Positions 1 to 5,102 of a stretch of DNA of 5,337 bases are shown piece after piece; the stretch's first letter is position 1, and every line of letters begins with the position of its first letter. The translations under genes and the position numbers were made by a program. The DNA lies in the NCBI GenBank assembly GCA_007136145.1, contig SLHN01000172.1, positions 1-5,337 of the forward strand, read 5' to 3'. The DNA comes from Thioalkalivibrio sp. (GTDB lineage: Bacteria; Pseudomonadota; Gammaproteobacteria; Ectothiorhodospirales; Ectothiorhodospiraceae). A model generated the notes under the pieces. The model had not been told where the DNA came from. It was given only the letters and a program-made list of their open reading frames with translations, and did not search any database.

Positions 1-190
1 GGAACGCAAGATCATGCATCTGGGCTTCCATATCTACGACGTGGGGTTCCAGAGCCCGCACGCCGAGGCCGCCGAGCAGCTCGTTTACGCGACCGCGCTG
101 ATCCTGGTGCTGCTGATCGTGATGCTGAACCTGACGGCGATCACGATTCGCAATCACCTGCGTGAGAAATATCGGGCCGAGAGCGATTAA
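1..190 (+). CDS. pstA: Phosphate ABC transporter permease PstA, C-terminal end (partial)
   Basis: PstA is one of the two inner-membrane permease subunits of the PstSCAB high-affinity phosphate importer. Only the last 62 codons are present: the frame begins at base 2 and ends at TAA 188-190. The visible part has a short soluble stretch, then one hydrophobic helix at about residues 27-48 of the fragment (VYATALILVLLIVMLNLTAI), then a basic tail with RNHLREKYR. The 'YATALxLxL...LNLTAI.IRN.LR.KY' pattern is typical of PstA C-termini, and pstB follows directly, as in the usual pstSCAB(phoU) order. The stop is 55 bp before the chosen pstB start, which fits one operon. The 5' part lies outside the window. 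Confidence 0.93.
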   Translation, partial: ERKIMHLGFHIYDVGFQSPHAEAAEQLVYATALILVLLIVMLNLTAITIRNHLREKYRAESD

Positions 191-235
191 GCTCGGGCCT
201 TTCCCTGAATACCAAGGTAACCACGTTATGGCATC

Positions 236-239
236 GGAG
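236..239 (+). promoter_or_regulatory. Ribosome binding site selecting the pstB start
   Basis: GGAG at 236-239 sits 6 nt before ATG 246, a good Shine-Dalgarno position. The in-frame ATG at 228 has only a weaker AAGGT (213-217) about 10 nt upstream. The in-frame GTG at 162 would overlap pstA. ATG 276 lacks a clear site. This favours 246 as the start of pstB. Confidence 0.55.
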
Positions 240-245
240 ACTCCA

Positions 246-1085
246 ATGAGCCAGAGGAACCCAGCAGCGTCCAGCATGAGCGCCGGTTTGTTCGAGGGCA
301 GCACCCGCACGATCCGCTCGCTTGCGGACGAGGAAATCGCGATCTCGGTCGAGAACCTGGATCTCTACTACGGGGATTCGCAGGCGTTGAAGAACATCAC
401 GATGCAGATTCCGAAGCAGCGCGTGACCGCGTTCATCGGCCCCTCCGGTTGCGGCAAATCCACGCTCCTGCGGTGCTTCAATCGGATGAACGACCTGGTC
501 GACGCCTGCCGCATCGAGGGTGCGATCAACCTGCATGGCGCGAACATCTACGACCGGAAAACCGACGTCGCCGAGTTGCGGCGCCAGGTCGGGATGGTGT
601 TCCAGAAGCCGAACCCGTTTCCGAAGACGATTTACGAGAATGTGGCCTACGGGCTGCGGTTGCAGGGTGTGAACAACAAGCGGGTGCTCGACGAGGTCGT
701 TGAACGTTCGATCAAGGCGGTCGGTCTCTGGGAGGAGGTCAAGGATCGTCTGCAGAGCAACGCCTTCGGGCTGTCCGGCGGTCAGCAGCAACGCCTGGTG
801 ATTGCTCGGGCGATTGCGATCGAACCCGAAGTGATCCTGCTCGACGAGCCGACCTCGGCGCTGGACCCGATCTCGACCGCGAAGATCGAGGAACTGGTCG
901 AGGAACTGAAGCAGCAGTATACGATCTTGATCGTGACCCACAACATGCAGCAGGCCGCGCGCGTTTCGGACTACACCGCGTATATGTACTTGGGCGAACT
1001 GATCGAGTACGCGGATACGATGCACCTGTTTACCAATCCGCGCGAAAAGGCCACCGAGGACTACATCACCGGTCGCTACGGTTGA
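246..1085 (+). CDS. pstB: Phosphate ABC transporter ATP-binding protein PstB
   Basis: This is the ATPase that powers phosphate import through PstC/PstA at the inner face of the cytoplasmic membrane (EC 7.3.2.1). From ATG 246 it is 279 residues, slightly longer than the common ~255-260 because of a variable N-terminal extension of about 30 residues before the core IAISVENLDLYYGD. The nucleotide-binding motifs are intact: Walker A GPSGCGKST (65-73), Q-loop VFQKPNPFP (118-126), ABC signature LSGGQQQR (176-183), Walker B VILLDE (196-201), D-loop SALD (204-207) and switch His232 in THNMQQAARVSD. The Q-loop and the C-terminus EDYITGRYG are characteristic of PstB rather than other ABC ATPases. A start at 228 would give 285 residues and cannot be excluded. 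It is probably co-transcribed with pstA. No promoter was seen in the 55-bp spacer. Confidence 0.97.
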   Translation: MSQRNPAASSMSAGLFEGSTRTIRSLADEEIAISVENLDLYYGDSQALKNITMQIPKQRVTAFIGPSGCGKSTLLRCFNRMNDLVDACRIEGAINLHGANIYDRKTDVAELRRQVGMVFQKPNPFPKTIYENVAYGLRLQGVNNKRVLDEVVERSIKAVGLWEEVKDRLQSNAFGLSGGQQQRLVIARAIAIEPEVILLDEPTSALDPISTAKIEELVEELKQQYTILIVTHNMQQAARVSDYTAYMYLGELIEYADTMHLFTNPREKATEDYITGRYG

Positions 1086-1104
1086 CCGGCGACCGGGCGC
1101 GTGG

Positions 1105-1134
1105 GGCGGAAGAGGCCGAAGGCCGTCCTCCGCC
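1105..1134 (+). repeat. REP-like palindrome downstream of pstB
   Basis: A GC-rich inverted repeat starts 20 bp after the pstB stop. The outer arms are GGCGGA (1105-1110) and TCCGCC (1129-1134). The inner arms are GGCC (1114-1117) and GGCC (1121-1124) around a GAA loop. It shares its outer arms with the palindrome at 1184-1209. It may protect or attenuate the upstream pst mRNA. No U-tract follows, so a classic Rho-independent terminator is unlikely. Confidence 0.6.
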
Positions 1135-1183
1135 ATCCAGCGCCAGCGTTGCCTTGGTTTCAAGGGCGGTGCAAAGGCTTTAC

Positions 1184-1209
1184 GGCGGATGACGCTACGC
1201 TCTTCCGCC
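1184..1209 (+). repeat. Second REP-like palindrome in the pstB-phoU gap
   Basis: The outer arms GGCGGA (1184-1189) and TCCGCC (1204-1209) flank a short centre containing CGCTACGC. Read on the minus strand it is GGCGGA-AGAGCGTAGCGTCA-TCCGCC, with flanking CGTAGG. From memory this resembles a dispersed extragenic palindrome of many gammaproteobacterial genomes. That resemblance was not searched. Together with the palindrome at 1105-1134 it fills much of the 205-bp space between pstB and phoU. Confidence 0.55.
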
Positions 1210-1290
1210 CTACGGGTCGACGGATAACCACGGTCGCGCGTCGCGACATCCGTCGTTCGATTTCAACGCATTGCAAGTAAAGGGATCGGG

Positions 1291-2028
1291 ATGGAAAACA
1301 AACGCATTGGCGGACATTATTCCCATCGGTACGACGCCGAACTCGAGGAAGTGGTGAACCGGGTCCTTGCGATGGGTGGGCTCGTGGAGTCCCAGTTGAC
1401 GAATGCGCTCCAGGCGTTCATCGATGCAGATTCCCAGATCGCGCAAGAGGTCACCGAGAACGACACTCGGGTGAATACCTTCGAGGTGACGATCGACGAA
1501 CGTTGCGTGGAGATTCTCGCGCGTCGGCAGCCGGCCGCAATGGATTTGCGGCTGATCGTCGCGGTGATCAAGACCATCACCGATCTGGAGCGCATCGGCG
1601 ACCTCGCGGTCGCGATTGCCCGGACGGCGATGCGTCAGGCCGAGGGCGATCGGCCCCGCAAGCAGATCTTCCGGGACATCGAGACCATGGGTAACCGTGT
1701 GATCTCGATGCTCGCCGGCGCACTCGACGCGTTCGCGCGCATGGACGCGATGGCCGCGGTGGAAGTGGTTCGGCAGGATTTCGCAATCGACAGCGACCAC
1801 GAAGCCATCGTGCGACAGAACGTCACCTTCATGATGGAAGACCCACGCAACATTTCCCGCTTGCTGGATATCAGCCACGCCGTGCGCGCGCTCGAGCGGG
1901 TTGGTGATCACGCGCGAAACATGTGCGAGTACACCATCTACTTCGTCAAGGGTCGGGACGTGCGGCACATCGATCTGAGCGAGATGGAAGCCATCGTCCA
2001 CGGCAAAAAGGCTCCGGCCGAAGGATAA
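1291..2028 (+). CDS. phoU: Phosphate signalling regulator PhoU
   Basis: PhoU is a cytoplasmic, membrane-associated helical protein. It links the Pst transporter to the sensor kinase PhoR and keeps the Pho regulon off when phosphate is plentiful. The product is 245 residues, the usual family length, with two tandem three-helix PhoU domains (about 20-110 and 125-215). Each carries the conserved metal/phosphate-site motif: DLERIGDLA with E100 and D104, and LERVGDHARN with E202 and D206. The N-terminal HYSHRYDAELEEV is typical of proteobacterial PhoU. ATG 1291 is preceded by AAAGGGA (1279-1285) at good spacing. The gene lies 205 bp after pstB, so it may be read through from pst or have its own promoter. 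No Pho box was seen in that gap. Confidence 0.97.
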   Translation: MENKRIGGHYSHRYDAELEEVVNRVLAMGGLVESQLTNALQAFIDADSQIAQEVTENDTRVNTFEVTIDERCVEILARRQPAAMDLRLIVAVIKTITDLERIGDLAVAIARTAMRQAEGDRPRKQIFRDIETMGNRVISMLAGALDAFARMDAMAAVEVVRQDFAIDSDHEAIVRQNVTFMMEDPRNISRLLDISHAVRALERVGDHARNMCEYTIYFVKGRDVRHIDLSEMEAIVHGKKAPAEG

Positions 2029-2048
2029 TCAGGGTTCCCGCGTTCGTG

Positions 2049-2065
2049 CCCTCGCCAGGCGAGGG
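2049..2065 (+). terminator. Hairpin after phoU, possible weak terminator
   Basis: CCCTCGCC (2049-2056) and GGCGAGGG (2058-2065) form a near-perfect stem (7 bp with a 3-nt loop) 21 bp after the phoU stop. A second GC hairpin follows, CCCGCG (2090-2095) with CGCGGG (2103-2108). Neither is followed by a T-run, so intrinsic termination is doubtful. They could mark the 3' end of the pst-phoU transcript by pausing or by protecting the mRNA. Confidence 0.35.
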
Positions 2066-2130
2066 CCGAGCCCGCGAGTCCGTCGGTTCCCCGCGCACCG
2101 TCCGCGGGCGATCGCGTCTGACCCACTGCC

Positions 2131-2535
2131 ATGAACGACACACGACGACGACCCTCCCCGCCAGCGGACATTCTGCTGGTTTTCCGCCGCCTGCGTTCCG
2201 AGGACCAGGCTGTCCGACTTGCGCGTGCGGCTGGCTGGTTGCTGATGCTGGCCGGTGTGGTGGTCGTTCTACTCGGATTCCTGATGAATCATCCGCAAAC
2301 GATGATCGAGGGGACTCTGGTAACGCTGCTGGCGCTGGTCGCGGGCTGGGTCCGCAGTCGTCTGGCCGCCGTTTTTCTGGGCGCGCTACTGGCGCTCGGC
2401 CTCGCGGGTGGGTTCGCCGCTGGCGTCGAATCCGGCACGACCGCCTTTCTGCTGATCACGCTCGTCGTCGCGCTGCGGTTGCTCGAGGCCACCTTCCGCT
2501 TCCGGCGGTCTGGTGACGGATCGCCGTCGACATAG
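2131..2535 (+). CDS. Small four-helix inner-membrane protein, unknown function
   Basis: This 134-residue protein is not assigned to a known family. It has a basic, proline-containing N-terminus (MNDTRRRPSPP) and an amphipathic stretch DILLVFRRLRSEDQAVRLAR. Four hydrophobic segments follow at about 34-51, 60-74, 78-98 and 103-119, then a short basic tail FRFRRSGDG. The layout suggests a small integral membrane protein with both ends in the cytoplasm. An in-frame TGA at 2119-2121 limits the upstream extent, so ATG 2131 is the earliest start. It lacks an evident Shine-Dalgarno sequence. It follows phoU by 102 bp on the same strand, with GC hairpins between them, so co-transcription is possible but not shown. 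Codon use (strongly G/C at third positions) and sustained hydrophobic pattern support real coding. Confidence 0.7.
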   Translation: MNDTRRRPSPPADILLVFRRLRSEDQAVRLARAAGWLLMLAGVVVVLLGFLMNHPQTMIEGTLVTLLALVAGWVRSRLAAVFLGALLALGLAGGFAAGVESGTTAFLLITLVVALRLLEATFRFRRSGDGSPST

Positions 2536-2844
2536 TTCTCGACCCCCATGGCGGGCTCTCCCGATCCCGGATCTCCCCCGGCCATGAAAAAGAACCGGCC
2601 AGAGGCTCGCACACCCTGTTTGGATCCATCGTGTAGCCAGCCCCGCTCGCGAACCGGCGTTTCTTTGGCCCCAAGCGCCGGTTGCGCCCGCGGCGCGCGG
2701 ACGGGCGATGCCCACTCCCACAACGGGTATGGGGATAGTGCGGCTTCCTGACGGCACCAGGATTTACCGCCGCAGTCGATTTCCGCTGGTCGTTGATTCC
2801 GAGCGAACTGCAAATGGGAACCGGAGCGGTGGGGAGGCCGCAGG
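2536..2844. other. Intergenic stretch without a convincing gene
   Basis: Several frames are open here on both strands, but none gives a protein with plausible composition, start site or motifs. The most visible structure is the inverted repeat AACCGGCG (2652-2659) with CGCCGGTT (2676-2683), 8 bp perfect with a 16-nt loop. The loop contains CTT and AAG, which could extend the stem. It has no T-run and could be an extragenic palindrome or an RNA 3'-end structure. The stretch runs up to the Pho-box-like site that starts at 2845. Confidence 0.5.
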
Positions 2845-2873
2845 TTGTCAAAAAAATGTCATCATTGTGTCAC
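2845..2873 (+). promoter_or_regulatory. Pho box: three PhoB half-sites
   Basis: Three 7-bp direct repeats with a shared TGTCA core lie in exact 11-bp register: TTGTCAA (2845-2851), ATGTCAT (2856-2862) and GTGTCAC (2867-2873). The 4-bp spacers are AAAA and CATT. The known PhoB site is a tandem CTGTCAT-type repeat with AT-rich 4-bp spacers, that is, an 11-bp period. The seven-A run (2850-2856) stands out in this GC-rich DNA. Orientation is rightward, towards the gene at 2921. The nearby pst-phoU genes make Pho control plausible. Binding itself is inferred. Confidence 0.75.
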
Positions 2874-2883
2874 CGTGGCCGGG

Positions 2884-2889
2884 CAGACT
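2884..2889 (+). promoter_or_regulatory. Candidate -10 element behind the Pho box
   Basis: CAGACT lies 10 bp after the last half-site, the spacing seen in PhoB-activated promoters where the Pho box replaces the -35 element. It matches TATAAT at positions 2, 4 and 6 only, a weak hexamer as expected for an activator-dependent promoter. Transcription would begin near 2896, giving a leader of about 25 nt to ATG 2921. Confidence 0.35.
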
Positions 2890-2920
2890 GCGAGGCTGGC
2901 GATGGTCTCGAAGTACAGCG

Positions 2921-3208
2921 ATGGATATTCGGAAACTCTGGTTTGCGTGGCTTGAGCGGGTAGACCAGCGGCGTGGCTTCGATAACGAACGCATGCGCGC
3001 CGTTGACCAGGTGCTGGTGCGTTTGCGGAGCAGGGAAAAGTCCTTACTGGATAACCAGCGCTCGGTAATGGACGATGAACAGTGCGCGGACCTGGCGGAC
3101 AAAGTGAGTGTCTTGCGTGCGCAGCGGGCCAAGGGCCTGCGTGCGCTGCGCGAATGGCGGAGGGATAGGCGGGCTCGTGCCCGAGAAGGGCGGCCCGGCG
3201 AGCGGTAG
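2921..3208 (+). CDS. Small arginine-rich helical protein behind a Pho box, unknown function
   Basis: This 95-residue protein is not recognised as a known family. It is highly charged (about 22 Arg and 4 Lys against 17 Asp/Glu by eye count), with no signal peptide or membrane segment. The N-terminus MDIRKLWFAWLERVDQRRGF is amphipathic and aromatic. Residues 25-85 look almost entirely alpha-helical with heptad-like hydrophobic spacing (VDQVLVRL, LADKVSVLRAQRAKGLRAL), suggesting a coiled coil. The tail is very basic (REWRRDRRARAREGR). A cytoplasmic protein-, membrane- or nucleic-acid-binding role is possible but not shown. ATG 2921 has a weak GAAG (2910-2913) at 7 nt. The frame is open upstream to 2708, but that part crosses the Pho box and is not protein-like. 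Third-position G/C preference supports coding. Expression is probably induced by phosphate limitation. Confidence 0.65.
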   Translation: MDIRKLWFAWLERVDQRRGFDNERMRAVDQVLVRLRSREKSLLDNQRSVMDDEQCADLADKVSVLRAQRAKGLRALREWRRDRRARAREGRPGER

Positions 3209-3242
3209 ACCAGGTCGCGGGGTCGAAAAACCGTTGCGTCCG

Positions 3243-3524
3243 CTACGTCGGCTGGTAAGCTTCCGGGGAGATCTGGACCGGGAGCAGATCCTCGAGCGCA
3301 CGGGCCTCCAGGTCCAGCGTTCGGCGCAGGTCAATGTACTCGTGTATTCGACCATCCTGTACTGCAGTTCCGGGGATGCGGAAGGGGACCCGGAGCCATC
3401 CTGTGACGACGCTCCGCGGATGGTCGCCACGGAATACGCCTGACCGGGCCGGTTGTCGCCCGTCTCTGGTTCGGCAAGTCGGCGAGCGCGTTCGCTGGGG
3501 CAATGGTGTGACGACCAAGTTCAT
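3243..3524 (-). other. Protein-like antisense ORF in the gap before the hydrolase, possible remnant
   Basis: The 314 bp between the small helical gene and the hydrolase hold no plus-strand gene that I can defend. On the minus strand an ORF of 93 codons runs from ATG 3524 to TAG 3243. Its first 40 or so residues look like noise. The last ~56 (3410 down to 3246) read like a real protein: VTGWLRVPFRIPG, DGRIHEYIDLRRTLDLEARA, then LEDLLPVQISPEAYQPT. It could be a short gene, the 3' remnant of a decayed gene, or chance. The codon-aligned plus frame here (part of an open frame 3108-3443) is also free of stops, so strand choice is uncertain. No family was recognised. Confidence 0.25.
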
Positions 3525-4551
3525 GGATCGGCCCGCCGGCGATCATCGCCGCGCCATTCCGGTGGTCGGCGGCGGAAGGGCGTGGGTGATCATTGCCTGG
3601 CTCCTGGTGCTGTGTGTCACCGACGCCGGGGCGCTGGAATGCGGCTGGTGGGTTGCCGCGGATGGCGCGGTACTGCGGGAGGCGGTCTGGTCCCTCGAGG
3701 GCGAACCGACCGGTACGCTGCTCCTCTTGCCGGGTCACCAGGAGTTCGCGGAAAAATACGCGGAGCTGGCGAATTGGGCCGTTTCCGGCCACTGGGAGGC
3801 CCGCCTGCTGGAGTGGCGCGGCCAGGGCCTGTCCGACCGGGTGCTGAACGATTCTCAGAAGGCGCACCATGCGGATTTCGCGGTCCCCGCACGGGATCTT
3901 GCCGATTGGCTGGCGCAGCGTGGAGAAACGTTCGCTCGCCCACTCATCGTCGTCGCGCATTCGCTGGGAGCGCACCTGGCGTTGCGAGCGCTGGTCGATC
4001 AGCCCCGGACACCAATCGACGGACTGGTGCTCTCCGCGCCCATGCTGATGCCATCGACCCGCCCGTTTCCATCGGCTGTCGCCCGTCGGATCGCTGCGCT
4101 GGCGGTCCGGTTGGGTCTCGGCGAGCGTTACGCGCTGGGGCAGGGCCCCTATTCGCGCGACAGTCACCGGTTCGAGGGCAATCCGGTGACCACCGATCGG
4201 CGTCGCTGGGCCGTGCACCATGACTATTTTAAGGATCGCCCCGAGTTGGTGCTCGGTGGGGCGACCTGGGCCTGGCTCGACGCGGCGCAACGTTCGTGGC
4301 GGATCATCGACGACCGGGCTCCCGACGCGGTCCGCGTACCAGTGCTGATCCTTTCCGCGCCGGACGATCGCATGGTCGTGTCACGGCTGCACTCGGGCTT
4401 CTGTTCCCGGCTGGAAGACTGCGAACTGGTCGAGTTTCCCGGCGCGCGGCACGAGCTATTCATGGAAGCCGATGGGCATCGGCAGCGCGTGCTGGAACAT
4501 GTGCAACGCTTCCTGGACCACCGATTTCCGGCGGGACAGCAGGCTCGGTGA
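3523..4551 (+). CDS. Exported alpha/beta hydrolase, PldB-like lysophospholipase / serine aminopeptidase S33 family
   Basis: The product is a 342-residue serine hydrolase of the PldB/monoacylglycerol-lipase type, likely to cleave a lysophospholipid, monoacylglycerol or other ester; the true substrate is unknown. The N-terminus has a basic region (MDRPAGDHRR), a hydrophobic core around 19-32 (RAWVIIAWLLVLCV) and a possible signal-peptidase site after TDAGA (residue 37). This suggests export to the periplasm or a membrane anchor. Core motifs are LLLLPGHQEFAEKYAE with the oxyanion-hole loop (66-81), EWRGQGLSDR (97-106), nucleophile elbow AHSLG with Ser147 (Ala for the first Gly, as common in this group), acid Asp282 in SAPDDRMV and His310 in PGARHELF. 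The start is uncertain: ATG 3523 has little Shine-Dalgarno, while GTG 3508, preceded by GGGG (3497-3500), would add five residues. It lies 314 bp after the small Pho-box gene and may have its own promoter. Confidence 0.88.
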   Translation: MDRPAGDHRRAIPVVGGGRAWVIIAWLLVLCVTDAGALECGWWVAADGAVLREAVWSLEGEPTGTLLLLPGHQEFAEKYAELANWAVSGHWEARLLEWRGQGLSDRVLNDSQKAHHADFAVPARDLADWLAQRGETFARPLIVVAHSLGAHLALRALVDQPRTPIDGLVLSAPMLMPSTRPFPSAVARRIAALAVRLGLGERYALGQGPYSRDSHRFEGNPVTTDRRRWAVHHDYFKDRPELVLGGATWAWLDAAQRSWRIIDDRAPDAVRVPVLILSAPDDRMVVSRLHSGFCSRLEDCELVEFPGARHELFMEADGHRQRVLEHVQRFLDHRFPAGQQAR

Positions 4552-4751
4552 TCACAACGACCCTGCTGGCCTCTTGTCAGCGTGGCGCCCGTACTGGGGG
4601 CTTCGAGAGTCACAGAAAGTTCATCACGGTGAAACCCTGTGGGCGGAGACTTTGGGGAGCCCCGCAAGCTTGTCCGTGTTGCACGCGAGAAGCCTGGAGG
4701 CTTGTCGGAGCTGCCGCCCACCCTTGGACCCGCCTCGCGGGAGGGGAAAAC
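4552..4751 (+). other. Hairpin-rich leader before the PilZ-like gene
   Basis: These 200 nt hold several local inverted repeats. CACAG (4611-4615) pairs with CTGTG (4637-4641) around an inner TCA/TGA stem. AAGCC (4690-4694) pairs with GGCTT (4699-4703) with a 4-nt loop. Two competing small stems overlap the ribosome binding site of the next gene: CCCGC (4729-4733) with GCGGG (4737-4741), and CCTC (4733-4736) with GAGG (4741-4744). The frame of the next gene stays open through this region, but the translated sequence is not protein-like. No known riboswitch consensus was recognised. Confidence 0.35.
4740..4744 (+). promoter_or_regulatory. Strong ribosome binding site setting the PilZ-like start
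   Basis: GGAGG at 4740-4744, inside GGGAGGGG (4739-4746), lies 7 nt before ATG 4752. It selects this start over the much longer in-frame extension upstream, which overlaps the hydrolase gene. Parts of the site can pair with CCTC at 4733-4736. Confidence 0.75.
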
Positions 4752-5102
4752 ATGAACATCAGTGACGAGGAATGTATCCGGGTACGCACGGAGGTCTGGT
4801 TACGTATCGGTGAGGATGCGCCGATCAAGGTGCAGACGCGTAAGCTCTGCCGTGATGGCGTTTTCGTGGAATACACAGGCCCTTTGGCCAAACGGTCTGT
4901 GGATGTGGTGTTCCCGGATGGCGGGGATCCTTCGTTCGCCGGTAACAGCCGCGTTTCAGGCACCGTGACCTGGCGCTGGCCCGACGGTGTCTGGATCGGC
5001 TTCGACCACAGCCTTCGTTCGGTCTCCGAACTCCTGATGCGGAACAGCCTGGCTGTGCCATCGGTGGGCGGTCACGCGCGCTCTGTCGGTCTCGGTATCT
5101 GA
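4752..5102 (+). CDS. PilZ-like domain protein, degenerate c-di-GMP site
   Basis: This 116-residue protein has the outline of a single PilZ domain, the beta-barrel that binds cyclic di-GMP. It shows an arginine-containing first strand (ECIRVRTEVWLRI, 7-19), a strand-turn VQTRKLCRDGVFVEY (27-41) aligned to the canonical D/NxSxxG-GxFVE region, a middle strand DVVFPDG, then VSGTVTWRWPDGVWIGFDH (68-86), which resembles the PilZ 'V.G.V.W....G.Gv.F' end. Key residues are off consensus. The usual RxxxR pair is not cleanly present, and only the Gly of DxSxxG is kept (K-L-C-R-D-G). c-di-GMP binding is therefore doubtful. ATG 4752 follows a strong GGAGG. The stop TGA (5100-5102) overlaps a CTG in the frame of the next repeat ORF, so the two are probably linked in translation or were once a single gene. 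Confidence 0.65.
   Translation: MNISDEECIRVRTEVWLRIGEDAPIKVQTRKLCRDGVFVEYTGPLAKRSVDVVFPDGGDPSFAGNSRVSGTVTWRWPDGVWIGFDHSLRSVSELLMRNSLAVPSVGGHARSVGLGI

Noticed and set aside
141..1163. Long minus-strand open frame (340 codons) opposite pstB
   Set aside because: It is the antisense of pstB, which has every ABC ATPase motif intact. It is stop-free because of high GC and codon bias.
1210..2001. Minus-strand open frame of 263 codons opposite phoU
   Set aside because: It is the antisense of a clear phoU; its composition is rich in His, Arg and Asp, as expected of a shadow frame.
1923..2516. Plus-strand frame of 197 codons across the phoU end and the membrane-protein gene
   Set aside because: It overlaps two better-supported genes and has a low-complexity Arg/Gly/Ser-rich translation.
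2289..2851. Overlapping minus-strand frames in the gap before the Pho box
   Set aside because: Their translations are Arg/Pro/Ser-rich without motifs, and they overlap the membrane-protein gene. One of them starts inside the Pho box.
2902..2955. Short leader ORF (17 codons) from ATG 2902 overlapping the start of the small helical gene
   Set aside because: It would begin only a few bases after the predicted transcription start, has no ribosome binding site, and shows no features supporting translation.
3601..3618. Lipoprotein signal (LVLC) in the hydrolase N-terminus
   Set aside because: Leu directly before the Cys does not fit the lipobox, which needs a small residue there. A Sec-type cleavage after TDAGA fits better.
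3331..4290. Minus-strand frame of 319 codons opposite the hydrolase
   Set aside because: It is codon-aligned antisense of a hydrolase with a complete catalytic triad, and its translation has no family-like motifs.
4296..4751. Upstream extension of the PilZ-like frame (268 residues in total)
   Set aside because: It overlaps the hydrolase, its translation is not protein-like, and GGAGG sets the start at 4752.
4552..4751. c-di-GMP (GEMM) riboswitch before the PilZ-like gene
   Set aside because: Neither the conserved GEMM core nor its tetraloop and receptor pattern could be found; only generic hairpins are present.
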